A DNA stretch of 33,331 bases from Actinomycetota bacterium (GTDB lineage: Bacteria > Actinomycetota > Acidimicrobiia > Acidimicrobiales > AC-9), in contig VAWP01000108.1 of assembly GCA_005888295.1 (NCBI GenBank), positions 1,670-35,000 on the forward strand, read 5' to 3'. Shown piece after piece: positions 23,916 through 31,467 of this stretch. How positions within the stretch are numbered: the first letter of the stretch is position 1; every line of letters starts with the position of its first letter. The notes beneath the pieces are model-generated. The model searched no databases. It saw nothing but the letters and a program-made list of their open reading frames with translations, and was not told where the DNA came from. The translations under genes were made by a program, and so were the position numbers.

Positions 23916-24046
23916 GCGCTGCTGCCGCGCCGCACACCCTCGCGCGGACCGGCCTGCGCATGCCGTCCGCACCGCGGCCGACCCGTTGGCATTGGTCCAC
24001 GACCTGCGAACGGCTGGCAGGCTCCCCCTGCGGAGAGCGATCGTGA
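23912..24046 (+). CDS. 44-codon ORF coupled at both ends (copy 1)
   Basis: The ORF begins MSAAAAPHTLARTGLRMPS and ends CERLAGSPCGERS. It overlaps the hydrolase stop by ATGA and the MDR start by GTGA (24043-24046), so it could be a tiny coupled gene or simply a translated linker. The residues RPTRWHWSTTCERL do not match a family I know. The second copy at 24821-24955 has the same length and the same overlaps. Confidence 0.3.
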   Translation: MSAAAAPHTLARTGLRMPSAPRPTRWHWSTTCERLAGSPCGERS

Positions 24047-24145
24047 AGGCATTCGTCGTCAAGGGGTACGGCAAGGACGGACTCCGCGCCGCCGACGTAC
24101 CCGAGCCCGAGGTCGGCGACGGTGACGTGCTGGTTAGGGTGAGCG
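24043..24145 (+). pseudogene. 5' fragment of MDR oxidoreductase gene (duplicate)
   Basis: GTG start with GGAGAG upstream, reading MKAFVVKGYGKDGLRAADVP and on to GDGDVLVRVS, identical to the first 34 codons of the intact gene at 24952. After 24145 the sequence becomes part of an SDR gene in another frame. The product would be a short chimera without enzymatic domains. Confidence 0.85.
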
Positions 24146-24704
24146 ATCGAACGATTTGGGCGCATCGATGTCCTGGTCAACAACGCCGGCATCGGTTCAT
24201 CTGGTGCCAGCGAGGAGAGCTCGGTCGCCCAGGACCAGATCGTCTTCGACGTCAACGTCTTCGGCCTCATTCGCATGACCAAGGCCGTCCTGCCCCACAT
24301 GCGCGCCCAGAAGAGCGGACGCGTCATCAACAGCGTCCAAGCACGCGGTCGAGGGCTACTCCGAATCCGTCGACCACGAGGTGCGCGAGCACGGTGTCCG
24401 GATTCTGCTCATCGAGCCCTTCAATACGAGCACTGGCTTCGACGCGAGCGTGGTGCGGGGTGAGCACCCACTACCGGTCTACGAGCGAGGACGCCATACC
24501 TTCGAAGCCATTCTGGCGGATGGGATGAAGACCGGGACCGACCCCGCCGTGATCGCCAAGGTGATCGTCACGGCGGCCACCGATCGGAAACCGAAGCTGC
24601 GGTACACCGCGGGCTCGGGAGCCGGCCGCGTCCGCATGCTCCGCCGCCTCGTTCCGGCGCGGATCTTCGACATGCAAATCCGCAAGATCAACCGGATGAC
24701 CTAG
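24146..24704 (+). pseudogene. SDR remnant lacking N-terminus and active-site segment
   Basis: From 24146 the frame reads IERFGRIDVLVNNAGIGSSG and LIRMTKAVLPHMRAQKSGRV. At about 24332-24338 it jumps to the frame reading KHAVEGYSESVDHEVREHGV, VRILLIEPFNTSTGF and finally AGRVRMLRRLVPA to a TAG at 24704. The N-terminal cofactor motif is missing, cut by the duplication join. About 19 residues between Ile-Asn and Lys-His, including the catalytic Ser and Tyr, are deleted with a frameshift. The rest matches the SDR at 18685-19500 closely, so the two are paralogues. Confidence 0.88.
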
Positions 24705-24721
24705 GACCAAGCCATGGCATG

Positions 24722-24824
24722 GACGACTCCCGAACAGCCAGCTCGTCCTCTACCCGACGCCGGGCATGGCGGGGTGTTCCAGCTTCACGAGGACTTCGTC
24801 AAGAGGGCGCTCGAGTTCCTATGA
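24722..24824 (+). pseudogene. 3' fragment of alpha/beta hydrolase gene (duplicate)
   Basis: This matches the last 33 codons of the intact hydrolase at 23091. It reads NSQLVLY, loses one base, then HGGVFQLHEDFVKRALEFL and a TGA at 24822-24824. Most differences from copy 1 are synonymous or conservative, which suggests it descends from a once functional related gene rather than a very recent copy. Confidence 0.85.
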
Positions 24825-24955
24825 GAGCTCTCGCGGCGCCCCACACCCTCGCGCCGACCGGCCTGCGCATGCCGTCCGCACCGCGGCCGACCCGTTGGCA
24901 TTGGTCCACGACCTGCGAACGGCTGGCAGGCTCCCCCTGCGGAGAGCGATCGTGA
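24821..24955 (+). CDS. 44-codon ORF coupled at both ends (copy 2)
   Basis: It begins MRALAAPHTLAPTGLRMPS. It overlaps the hydrolase-fragment stop by ATGA and the MDR start by GTGA (24952-24955), as in copy 1. Without homology it may only be a translated leader that carries ribosomes to the MDR start. Low confidence as a gene. Confidence 0.3.
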   Translation: MRALAAPHTLAPTGLRMPSAPRPTRWHWSTTCERLAGSPCGERS

Positions 24956-25950
24956 AGGCATTCGTCGTCAAGGGGTACGGCAAGGACGGACTCCGCGCCG
25001 CCGACGTACCCGAGCCCGAGGTCGGCGACGGTGACGTGCTGGTTAGGGTGAGCGCCGCAGGCATCAACCCCCTGGACAAGATGGTCCGCGACGGCGAGTT
25101 CAAGCGGCTCCTGAAGTACCAGACCCCGTTCGTGCTCGGCCACGACGCTGCTGGCGTGGTGACGAGGGTCGGCTCTGCCGTACGCGACTTCCAGGTAGGC
25201 GACGAGGTCTACGCTCGCCCCCGCGATCTGCGGATCGGGACCTTCGCTGAGTACATCGCGATCGACCAGGACGACGTCGCCCCCAAGCCAGCTTCGCTCA
25301 CCCTGCACGAGGCGGCCGCGGTGCCGCTGGTGTCACTGGCTGCGTGGCAGGCCCTCGTTGACCGCGCCCATGCGCAGCCCGGCCAGAAGGTCCTCGTCCA
25401 CGCCGGCTCCGGCGGCCTGGGGTCGACCGTGATTCAGCTCGCCAAGCACCTCGGTGCCACGGTGGCAACGACGGCGAGCGGCGCGAACGCAGAGCTGGTG
25501 CGCAGCCTCGGCGCCGACGTCGTGGTGGACTACGCGCGGGAGGACTTCGCCGAGGTCCTCTCCGGCTACGACGTCGTGTTGGACTCGCGAGGGGGCGAGA
25601 ACCTCGAGAAGTCCCTCACGATCCTCAAGCCGGGTGGCCAGGCGATCGGCGTGGCCGGGCCGCCCGACCCCGAGTTCGCGAAGCAGCTCGGGGCGCCGAG
25701 GTTGATGGGCGCCGTCATGGGTCTGCTGAGCCGCAAGGTCCGCAAGCAGGCCCGCAAGCTAGGCGTGAGCTACTCGTTCCTGTGGATGCAGGCCAACGGC
25801 GCCCAACTGCGCGAGCTAGCCACCCTCTACGACGCCGGCCACCTCCGCCCGCTCATTGACAAGACGTTCCCGTTCAACCAGACCCTCGAGGGGCTGGCAT
25901 ACGTCGAGCAGGGCCGCGCCAACGGCAAGGTGGTCGTCACGCTCGATTGA
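24952..25950 (+). CDS. MDR-family NAD(P)H oxidoreductase (quinone/enoyl reductase type)
   Basis: A 332-residue zinc-free medium-chain reductase. The GroES-like domain opens MKAFVVKGYGKDGLRAADVP with SAAGINPLDKMVRDGEFK and FVLGHDAAGVVTRVGSAV. The NADPH-binding domain has VLVHAGSGGLGSTVIQLAKH, followed by YDVVLDSRGGENLEKSL and a late HLRPLIDKTFPFNQTLEGLAY. No structural or catalytic zinc cysteines are seen. The start is GTG at 24952 with GGAGAG 6 bp upstream. The family reduces quinones or alpha,beta-unsaturated ketones. The intact gene begins inside duplication copy 2. Confidence 0.92.
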   Translation: MKAFVVKGYGKDGLRAADVPEPEVGDGDVLVRVSAAGINPLDKMVRDGEFKRLLKYQTPFVLGHDAAGVVTRVGSAVRDFQVGDEVYARPRDLRIGTFAEYIAIDQDDVAPKPASLTLHEAAAVPLVSLAAWQALVDRAHAQPGQKVLVHAGSGGLGSTVIQLAKHLGATVATTASGANAELVRSLGADVVVDYAREDFAEVLSGYDVVLDSRGGENLEKSLTILKPGGQAIGVAGPPDPEFAKQLGAPRLMGAVMGLLSRKVRKQARKLGVSYSFLWMQANGAQLRELATLYDAGHLRPLIDKTFPFNQTLEGLAYVEQGRANGKVVVTLD

Positions 25951-26093
25951 CAACGCCGCGTGCCGCCAAATTGCCGAAACAACCGTACCCACATCATGAG
26001 GACAGTGCGGTCTCTCCGCGAGTGACGAGAAGACTCGAGCAGCCTGGGCCAACTCGACGCGATCGTGAGTAGTGGCGACTGCGACCGTGGGAT

Positions 26094-26465
26094 TCAGGCC
26101 GAGCCCGTCCACGCCTTCCCGGCGAGACAGAATTCGTTGCCTTCGGGGTCGCGCATGACCAGCCAGCGATGACTGTCTACGCTGTGCTCGCCGACGACGA
26201 CGGCGCCGAGGTCGACCAGCCGTTCGACGGTCGAGGAGTCGGCACCTGTGAGGTCCAGGTGGACACGGTTCTTCGCCTGCTTCGGCTCAGGCACCTTGTT
26301 GAAGAACCACGCCGGCTCAGCTCGCGCGGCGTCACCCACCCCGATCGTGGCAAAGATGTCCGTGGCACCCTTGTCTATGGATCGTCCAAGGACGAGCGAC
26401 CAAAAGGAGGCCACTTTGAGCACGTCGTCACAATCAAACGTGATGTTGGCAATCTGCACGCCCAT
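26094..26465 (-). CDS. VOC-family (glyoxalase-like) protein
   Basis: A 123-residue protein with the paired beta-alpha-beta-beta-beta units of the vicinal-oxygen-chelate fold: NITFDCDDVLKVASFWSLVLG at the start, NRVHLDLTGADSSTVERLVD mid-chain, and RWLVMRDPEGNEFCLA at the end. This is the actinobacterial Glyoxalase_6-like subgroup; substrate unknown. AAGGAGGAG precedes the ATG at 26465 by about six bases. Another VOC protein is encoded upstream on the same strand, 128 bp away, so they may be related in function. Confidence 0.88.
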   Translation of the reverse strand: MGVQIANITFDCDDVLKVASFWSLVLGRSIDKGATDIFATIGVGDAARAEPAWFFNKVPEPKQAKNRVHLDLTGADSSTVERLVDLGAVVVGEHSVDSHRWLVMRDPEGNEFCLAGKAWTGSA

Positions 26466-26593
26466 CGCTCCTCCTTCGTCCCGACCACGATTGTCCTACT
26501 CATGGGGCGCCCCACAACATTGTGCGCGAGCGGTCTGGCCGGACCATGCGCCTAAGCGGCCGTTCTAGCAACGGGAGGTCTGGTGGTCCCCTT

Positions 26594-26977
26594 CTAGGCG
26601 TGCCGGCGCTGCACCAGCTCGATCTGGTAGCCATCGGGGTCTCCGACGAAGGCGATCGTCACCGGCCACCTGTCCAAGTCCTGCGGTTCGGAGATGGACG
26701 TTGCGCCCGCTTCGAGGGAACGGCGATACGTTGCATCGATGTCCTCGGTGTTGACATAGAGCTTCCAAAAGGCCGAACCCATGTCAATTGCACCCTCGCG
26801 GTGCTTCTGCTGGGCGAGCTGGAGCTTCGAACCCTTGTCCCTGTTCTCGACGATCGCTTCGAACGCATCGGGGATCTCGGTTCGGCTGGTGCACTCCAGG
26901 CCGAGCGCCTCGTAGAAGGCGACTGACCGATCGAGATCCGTCACGTTGATGCAGTACTGCCCGAGCCATGTCGCCAT
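26594..26977 (-). CDS. VOC-family protein, lactoylglutathione-lyase-like
   Basis: A 127-residue protein starting MATWLGQYCINVTDLDRSV, with AFYEALGLECTSRTEIPDAF, a central KLYVNTEDIDATYRRSLEAG and the closing VGDPDGYQIELVQRR. This is the glyoxalase I/bleomycin-resistance (VOC) pattern. The closing Glu (QIELV) is the usual metal ligand. Likely metal-dependent; substrate unknown. It begins 87 bp from the 3' end of the TetR gene on the same strand. Confidence 0.88.
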   Translation of the reverse strand: MATWLGQYCINVTDLDRSVAFYEALGLECTSRTEIPDAFEAIVENRDKGSKLQLAQQKHREGAIDMGSAFWKLYVNTEDIDATYRRSLEAGATSISEPQDLDRWPVTIAFVGDPDGYQIELVQRRHA

Positions 26978-27064
26978 TCGGGGCCTCCTTCAGACGGCTG
27001 GTGAGTTCACACACGATCTCGCGTTACCCTTCGCCCGACGTCTAAAGACTGCCGAGCCTGACCA

Positions 27065-27724
27065 CTACAGAGCTTGCCCCGCTCGCCGTTGCGCGATGCC
27101 GACAACAACGAGCAGAACGCTGTCGAAAGGATCGCTGTCGGGGACACGGCGTTGGCGTAACAGCTGATGCACGAGGGGAACCGAGTCGGTTCCCAGGGCC
27201 TTGGCCGCCCGCCTCAGATCGGCAATCGGCGGGTGTCCTGCGTCCGCGGCCGCACGGCGTCCGACGCAGGAGGCGGCAGCGCCGACGACTGCCGCCAACA
27301 GCTGCTGGGAGATGTCGTAGGCCTCGGCGACGGTGAATCCGTGACCCCCGAGCACCTCGAAGAACCCCTCGAGGTGTTGCGCCGCTCGTAGCGTGTTCAC
27401 CGTCCCCGCCAGTACCTGGCCGATGATCTCGGGCTGGGCGACGAGGGCGTCGTAGACGAACCGGGCATAGTCGAGCAGCCATTCGGTCCATTCCTGGCCG
27501 TGGTACGCCGGCAGCTCCAGTGCTCCGAGCGAATGAGCCGCCGCCATCGCCAGCAGCTCCTCCCGGGTGCGCACGTGGTGGTACAGCCCCGGCACGCTCA
27601 TGCCGAGGTGGTCGGCCACGTTGCGCACGGTGGCACGGTCCAGACCGACGGCGAGGGCTGCCTCCGCGATCTCGGCGCTGGTAACCGTCGGGGGACGACC
27701 GACCCTTGCAGGAGGAGTTTTCAT
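27065..27724 (-). CDS. TetR-family transcriptional regulator
   Basis: A 219-residue repressor. The N-terminal helix-turn-helix lies at about residues 15-60 (AEIAEAALAVG, then VRNVADHLGMSVPGLYHHV and RTREELL). The rest is the all-helical ligand-binding and dimer domain. The ATG at 27724 directly adjoins a palindromic site and diverges from an SDR gene, which argues that it represses the SDR, amidohydrolase and Rieske oxygenase operon and itself. The inducer is probably a substrate or intermediate of that pathway; this is inference from position. Confidence 0.9.
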   Translation of the reverse strand: MKTPPARVGRPPTVTSAEIAEAALAVGLDRATVRNVADHLGMSVPGLYHHVRTREELLAMAAAHSLGALELPAYHGQEWTEWLLDYARFVYDALVAQPEIIGQVLAGTVNTLRAAQHLEGFFEVLGGHGFTVAEAYDISQQLLAAVVGAAASCVGRRAAADAGHPPIADLRRAAKALGTDSVPLVHQLLRQRRVPDSDPFDSVLLVVVGIAQRRAGQAL

Positions 27725-27736
27725 AGACTAGTATGA
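27706..27736 (+). promoter_or_regulatory. Promoter and operator of the SDR-amidohydrolase-Rieske operon
   Basis: A -35-like TTGCAG (27706-27711), 17-bp spacer and -10-like TAGTAT (27729-27734) point rightward. The inverted repeat TCATA-GACTAG-TATGA (27721-27736) overlaps the -10 and the first codon of the divergent TetR gene. This is the size and position expected for a TetR operator that would block both directions. The -35 lies inside the TetR gene. Boxes are by eye. Confidence 0.5.
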
Positions 27737-27765
27737 TAATAGCTGGACGCCGGGAGGTTGTCGAT

Positions 27766-28641
27766 TTGGACTCGCTAACAGGCCGAACCGCTGTCGTGAC
27801 GGGAGCAGCGAGCGGGATCGGCCGAGCCATCACCGAGCGGTTCGCCGCCGAAAGTATGAACCTGGTCCTCGCCGACGTCGAGGAAGGTCCGCTGGCGTCG
27901 ACCACTGCCGCTTTGGTCGGTGCCGGAGCGCGGGCGGTTGCCGCACTCACCGATGTCACGTCCGTCGCCTCTGTTCAGTCGCTGCTCGAAGTGGCCCGGA
28001 CTGAGTTCGGCAACGTCCACGTGCTCTGCAACAATGCCGGCGTCGGTCCGCCCGCGGAGCAGCAGCTGTGGCTCAACACGCCCAACGACTGGCGCTGGAC
28101 GTTCGGGGTCAACGTCTTCGGCGTAGCAAACGGGCTCCATGTCTTCGTCCCCCACATGGTCGACCACGGCGAGGAGGGCCACATCGTCAACACCTCGTCG
28201 CCCGACGGTGGCATCGTCGCCATGCCCAGCGCTGCCGTCTACGCATCCTCGAAGGCCGCCGTCGTCACGATGACCGAGTGCCTGCACCATCAGCTGCGCG
28301 AGCTCGGTTCTCGTGTCGGTGCTTCGGTGCTGTTGCCAGCGGGCGGCCTGCTGCTCACCGGGCTGTGGACAGCGGATCGCAACCGGCCCGAGGCCCTTTC
28401 CCGGGAGCGACCTCGAGCCCGCCCGCCGGTCACGGCTGAGGACTTCCGGCGGCATCTGGCCGAGCAGGGCCACGACCTACCGGTCATGGCCCTGGAGGAG
28501 GTGGCCTCGTGGGTGGTCGACGGCATTCTCACCGACCGCTTCTGGCTGCTCCCCGACGGCATGCTCGACGACGAGGTGCGGGGGCGGGCCGAAGCGATCA
28601 TCAGCCGCAAGGAGCCCTACCTGCACCGAGCAGGTATCTGA
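27766..28641 (+). CDS. Short-chain dehydrogenase/reductase
   Basis: A 291-residue SDR. The start is taken as TTG at 27766 (MDSLTGRTAVVTGAASGIG in effect), because GGGAGG lies 8 bp upstream; an ATG at 27733 would sit inside the promoter. Motifs: TGAASGIG for the cofactor, CNNAGVGPP, Ser in VNTSSPDGG and Tyr-x-x-x-Lys in VYASSKAAVVTMTE. An extended C-terminal part (EEVASWVVDGILTDRFWLLP) is typical of SDRs in sterol and aromatic degradation clusters. First gene of an operon with an amidohydrolase 16 bp downstream and a Rieske oxygenase. Confidence 0.9.
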   Translation: MDSLTGRTAVVTGAASGIGRAITERFAAESMNLVLADVEEGPLASTTAALVGAGARAVAALTDVTSVASVQSLLEVARTEFGNVHVLCNNAGVGPPAEQQLWLNTPNDWRWTFGVNVFGVANGLHVFVPHMVDHGEEGHIVNTSSPDGGIVAMPSAAVYASSKAAVVTMTECLHHQLRELGSRVGASVLLPAGGLLLTGLWTADRNRPEALSRERPRARPPVTAEDFRRHLAEQGHDLPVMALEEVASWVVDGILTDRFWLLPDGMLDDEVRGRAEAIISRKEPYLHRAGI

Positions 28642-28657
28642 GACAGAGGGGAGCACC

Positions 28658-29848
28658 ATGGATCGCTATCTCGTGATCTCGGCCGACACCCACGCCGGCC
28701 CGCCCTCCGAGGCCTACCGGGACTACGTCGATCCGCAGTACCGGGAGGCCTTCGACAAGGACCAGGAGAGCGCGCTCGCCCTTCGCTCGCTCATCCTCGA
28801 GTCCGCTACGGAGGAACAGACGAAGTTCCGCGAGGAGTGGGAGGCGGAGACCGGCGACGGCGGGCAGCTGGCCTCCCACGACTCGACTGCCCGGCTCGCG
28901 GAGCTGGACAAGGAGGGTGTTGCCGGCGAGGTGATCTTTCCCGATGCAGACGTGCTGGGCGGTGGGGCCTCGGCGCCCTTCAGCGCCGGGCTCCAGTCGT
29001 CTGGTGAGCTCGACGGTGAGCTCGTGATGACCGGTGCCCGCGCCCACAACCGGTGGTTGGCCGAGCTGTGCTCGCACAGCCCGGAACGGCGTTGCGGCGT
29101 GGCGACGATCCCGATCCTCCACGATGTCCCTGGCGCCGTCGCCGAGATGGAGCGTGTCGCCGCCTCGGGGCTTCGAGCAATGATGATCCCGACCTTGTGG
29201 GGCGACAAGCCTGCCTACCACGACCCTGTCTACGAGCCGGTCTGGTCCGCCGCCGAGGATCTGGAGCTGGTCGTGAACGTCCACTCTGGAGGAGCGTCCA
29301 AGGACATCCTTCCTGGGCCCGGCATGGTTCCCATCTACGCCACCGAGGCCTGGTGGTGGGCTGCTCGCCCTCTCTGGGTGATGGTCTGGGCCGGGGTGTT
29401 CGACCGTCATCCCAAGCTTCGCTTCGCCCTGACCGAGGACGGGGCGTGGTGGCTGCCCGACATTCTCGAGCGAATGGACGAGAAGTGGGTCGGGGGGCAC
29501 AACACCCGGAAGTTCGGCAGCCTCTTTCGCCAGGCCACCGAGCGAAAGCCGAGTGAGTACCTCGGCACCAATGTCTTCCTGGGCGCATCGACTCCAACCC
29601 GACATGAGATCGCGACACGCCAGCGGGTAGGGGTCGACACCCTGCTCTGGGGTAACGACTTTCCCCACCCCGAGGGCACCTGGCCGCATACCCGCGACTC
29701 GATTCGCCAGGTCTTCCACGACGTTGAACCGGACGAGACTGCTCGGATGCTCGGAGCTACCGCAGCGGAGGTGTACCGGTTCGACAAGGACAAGCTCGCC
29801 GACACGGTCGAGCGCATCGGCCCGACCCGACAGGAGGTGCACTCGTGA
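28658..29848 (+). CDS. Amidohydrolase-2 family (decarboxylase/hydrolase-like) enzyme
   Basis: A 396-residue metal-dependent TIM-barrel protein like those that decarboxylate or hydrolyse ring-cleavage products (ACMSD/2,3-dihydroxybenzoate decarboxylase group). The opening VISADTHAGP supplies Asp-x-His, a variant of the usual His-x-His. Further candidates are His in VVNVHSGG, and Asp and His in WGNDFPHPEGTWPHT. Other markers are AEVIFPDADVLGG-like EVIFPDADVLGG and FDRHPKLRFALTEDGAWW. GAGGGGAG precedes the ATG at 28658. It overlaps the next gene by GTGA (29845-29848). Confidence 0.88.
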   Translation: MDRYLVISADTHAGPPSEAYRDYVDPQYREAFDKDQESALALRSLILESATEEQTKFREEWEAETGDGGQLASHDSTARLAELDKEGVAGEVIFPDADVLGGGASAPFSAGLQSSGELDGELVMTGARAHNRWLAELCSHSPERRCGVATIPILHDVPGAVAEMERVAASGLRAMMIPTLWGDKPAYHDPVYEPVWSAAEDLELVVNVHSGGASKDILPGPGMVPIYATEAWWWAARPLWVMVWAGVFDRHPKLRFALTEDGAWWLPDILERMDEKWVGGHNTRKFGSLFRQATERKPSEYLGTNVFLGASTPTRHEIATRQRVGVDTLLWGNDFPHPEGTWPHTRDSIRQVFHDVEPDETARMLGATAAEVYRFDKDKLADTVERIGPTRQEVHS

Positions 29849-30816
29849 CCAAGCCCGACGTTGATGGCACCGGCGCAGTGGGCGCTGGAACCGACGAAGC
29901 GTGGGACATGGTCGGCATGCCAATGCCCCGCGCCGACCGCTTCCCGTTCCCGATACCCAACGGGTGGTTCGTGGTGGCAACGTCCGCCGAGCTACACAGG
30001 GGTCAGGTTCGTCCGCTCCATTACTTCGACCGAGATCTCGTGCTGTATCGAACGGAGGATGGCCATCCCCGTCTGGTCGACGCCTACTGCGCCCACCTCG
30101 GGGCGCACCTGGCCGTGGGTGGGAAGGTCGAGGGAGACTGCATCCGCTGTCCCTTCCACGGTTGGGCCTACGACGGTGCCACGGGCCAGTGCATCGACAT
30201 CCCCTACGGCGGGGGAGAGCGCATCCCGTCACGGGCGCGAGTGCGGCCATATCCGACGGTCGAGCGCAACGGAGCGGTCTGGGCCTGGCACCACCTCGAT
30301 GAAGACGAGCCGTTCTACGATCTTCCCTCGGTCCCCGAGCTCGAGGATCCGGCGTGGACGCCTCCCCATCTGCGAGAGTTCACCATCGCCACGTCGTGCC
30401 AGGAGATGGCCGAGAACAACCACGACTTCGCCCACTTCCAGTTCGTCCACGGCACGGACAGCATCCCCGAATCCGAGGAACGGATCGAGGGCGCCTACAA
30501 GTCGGTCAAGAACCCGGGGCTCGAGCGGGAGACCTTCGGCCTCGGGCTGGGCATCGTGCGAGTCCCCGGCGCGCTCACGTTCTTCTCCTCGGTCACGCCC
30601 ATCGACAGTGACAACGTGCATGTCCGCTGGTTCTTCACCGTGCCGGTCGAGTCAGGTGAAGAGAGCCTCCGGTTCTTCGCCGACCAGTTCACGGCCGGTG
30701 TCACCCAGGACATCCCCATCTGGGAGAACAAGATCTACCAGGACCGACCGGTCCTCACCAAGAGCGAAGCGGGGATCGTCGCTCACCGCAACTGGTGCAA
30801 GCAGTTCTATTCCTGA
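29845..30816 (+). CDS. Rieske [2Fe-2S] ring-hydroxylating oxygenase
   Basis: A 323-residue terminal oxygenase. Rieske ligands are Cys82-x-His84 (YCAHLGAHL) and Cys102-x2-His105 (CPFHGWAYD). The mononuclear iron site is AENNHDFAHFQFVH with Asp194, His197 and His202. The overall layout resembles 3-ketosteroid 9-alpha-hydroxylase oxygenase (KshA) and related Rieske proteins, but no reductase or ferredoxin gene is next to it. GTG start at 29845 overlaps the amidohydrolase stop. It probably hydroxylates a steroid or aromatic-type substrate in a pathway with the SDR and amidohydrolase; the substrate is not determined. Confidence 0.92.
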   Translation: MTKPDVDGTGAVGAGTDEAWDMVGMPMPRADRFPFPIPNGWFVVATSAELHRGQVRPLHYFDRDLVLYRTEDGHPRLVDAYCAHLGAHLAVGGKVEGDCIRCPFHGWAYDGATGQCIDIPYGGGERIPSRARVRPYPTVERNGAVWAWHHLDEDEPFYDLPSVPELEDPAWTPPHLREFTIATSCQEMAENNHDFAHFQFVHGTDSIPESEERIEGAYKSVKNPGLERETFGLGLGIVRVPGALTFFSSVTPIDSDNVHVRWFFTVPVESGEESLRFFADQFTAGVTQDIPIWENKIYQDRPVLTKSEAGIVAHRNWCKQFYS

Positions 30817-30941
30817 GCCGACGGCCTCTACGGGACGCAGCTCGTAGGTTGAGAACCGTTGCAGCACAGTCAAAGCCGCCTCCTTCGGCCCGACCGGTGA
30901 GCCGTAGCCATCGAGCGGCAAGTGCAGGGCGACCCGATTCT

Positions 30942-30954
30942 GATATTGTATATC
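30942..30954. promoter_or_regulatory. AT-rich palindrome GATAT-TGT-ATATC
   Basis: A perfect 5-bp inverted repeat with a 3-base centre, conspicuous in GC-rich surroundings, 126 bp after the Rieske oxygenase stop. It resembles GntR-type or similar operators. No gene obviously starts beside it. Confidence 0.35.
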
Positions 30955-31334
30955 TCATCGCACAGCGGCACAGCTTCGACTCCAATGGCATGCTGGCGAG
31001 CGGCGACCCGGCAGCCAAGAAGGCGCCCACCTGTTGGTTGCTGGTCAAGGTGAACGACAACCAGTTTCAGCGGTCGAGTCCACCGAGCCCATCCCGGGGC
31101 TTCAGCTGCAACCCCGGCGGCTTCTTTCCGCCGAGTTGAGGCTCTGCTGTTCCGGCCCGACACGGTGATCCGTGCGGTCGGCTCCGGGCGGCAAACCGGC
31201 TGCACGCTCTGGTGATGGCACAAGAGCACACCGCGGTAATGTCGCTCGAGCCGGCCGGGTAGTCGGGTCGGCTCCACAGAACGCGTGAACCGGGCGGTCA
31301 AGTCCCGCAGGCTGCCTGGACCAGCTATTGAGCA

Positions 31335-31367
31335 GGCCGCGCTTCGGCGAGCTCCCGAAGCGCGGCC
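31335..31367. terminator. 13-bp perfect hairpin
   Basis: GGCCGCGCTTCGG pairs with CCGAAGCGCGGCC across a 7-base loop. Overlapping its right arm is a second, smaller hairpin (CCTCGG ... CCGAGG, 31366-31385). There is no T-run, but GC-rich T-less hairpins often terminate transcription in actinobacteria. It sits about 55 bp before the promoter at 31423, where it could insulate that promoter. Confidence 0.5.
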
Positions 31368-31401
31368 TCGGGGTCCTATCCGAGGCGGCCGGCCTGGTGG
31401 T

Positions 31402-31420
31402 GAAAGTCCAACGAACTTTC
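31402..31420. promoter_or_regulatory. Inverted repeat GAAAGT-N7-ACTTTC
   Basis: A perfect 6-bp inverted repeat with a 7-base spacer immediately before the -35 box at 31423. Possible activator or repressor site. Confidence 0.35.
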
Positions 31421-31422
31421 CA

Positions 31423-31467
31423 TTGACAAGATTCTGGCTCTCCGTTATCTTGACACTGACAAGTCAA
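31423..31467 (+). promoter_or_regulatory. Strong sigma-70-like promoter with overlapping operator
   Basis: -35 TTGACA (31423-31428), exactly 17 bp, then -10 TATCTT (31446-31451). Overlapping the -10 is TTGAC-N8-GTCAA (31450-31467), the form of a TetR-type operator. GACAAG recurs at 31425 and 31458. This is the best-matching promoter in the window. The first recognisable gene downstream is the DUF3291-like one, about 190 bp on. Confidence 0.6.

Larger units (their letters stand above)
23812..24145 (+). repeat. Direct duplication, copy 1 (about 334 bp)
   Basis: Copy 2 is at 24722-25054. The copies begin together at GACGACTCCCG and end together at GGTTAGGGTGAGCG, then diverge completely. The first 130 bp or so differ at about 17 positions, including one missing base in copy 2. 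The last 205 bp are identical. The segment covers the end of the hydrolase gene, the 44-codon ORF and the first 34 codons of the MDR gene. Confidence 0.95.
24722..25054 (+). repeat. Direct duplication, copy 2 (about 333 bp)
   Basis: Partner of 23812-24145. It lies immediately after the SDR remnant and leads into the intact MDR gene. Because the divergent part comes first and the identical part last, either the two halves were copied at different times or gene conversion has homogenised the right-hand part. Confidence 0.95.

Noticed and set aside
26503-26514. 12-bp palindrome TGGGGCGCCCCA
   Set aside because: Short GC-only palindromes are expected by chance in this composition, and it is not placed at a promoter.
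28601-30250. Long minus-strand open frame (549 codons) opposite the amidohydrolase and Rieske genes
   Set aside because: It is antisense to two genes with clear motifs. The translation is Arg/Pro/His-rich with no family features, as expected of shadow frames in GC-rich DNA.
30870-31301. Minus-strand 143-codon frame
   Set aside because: Arg/Cys-rich, no start signal and no recognisable domain.
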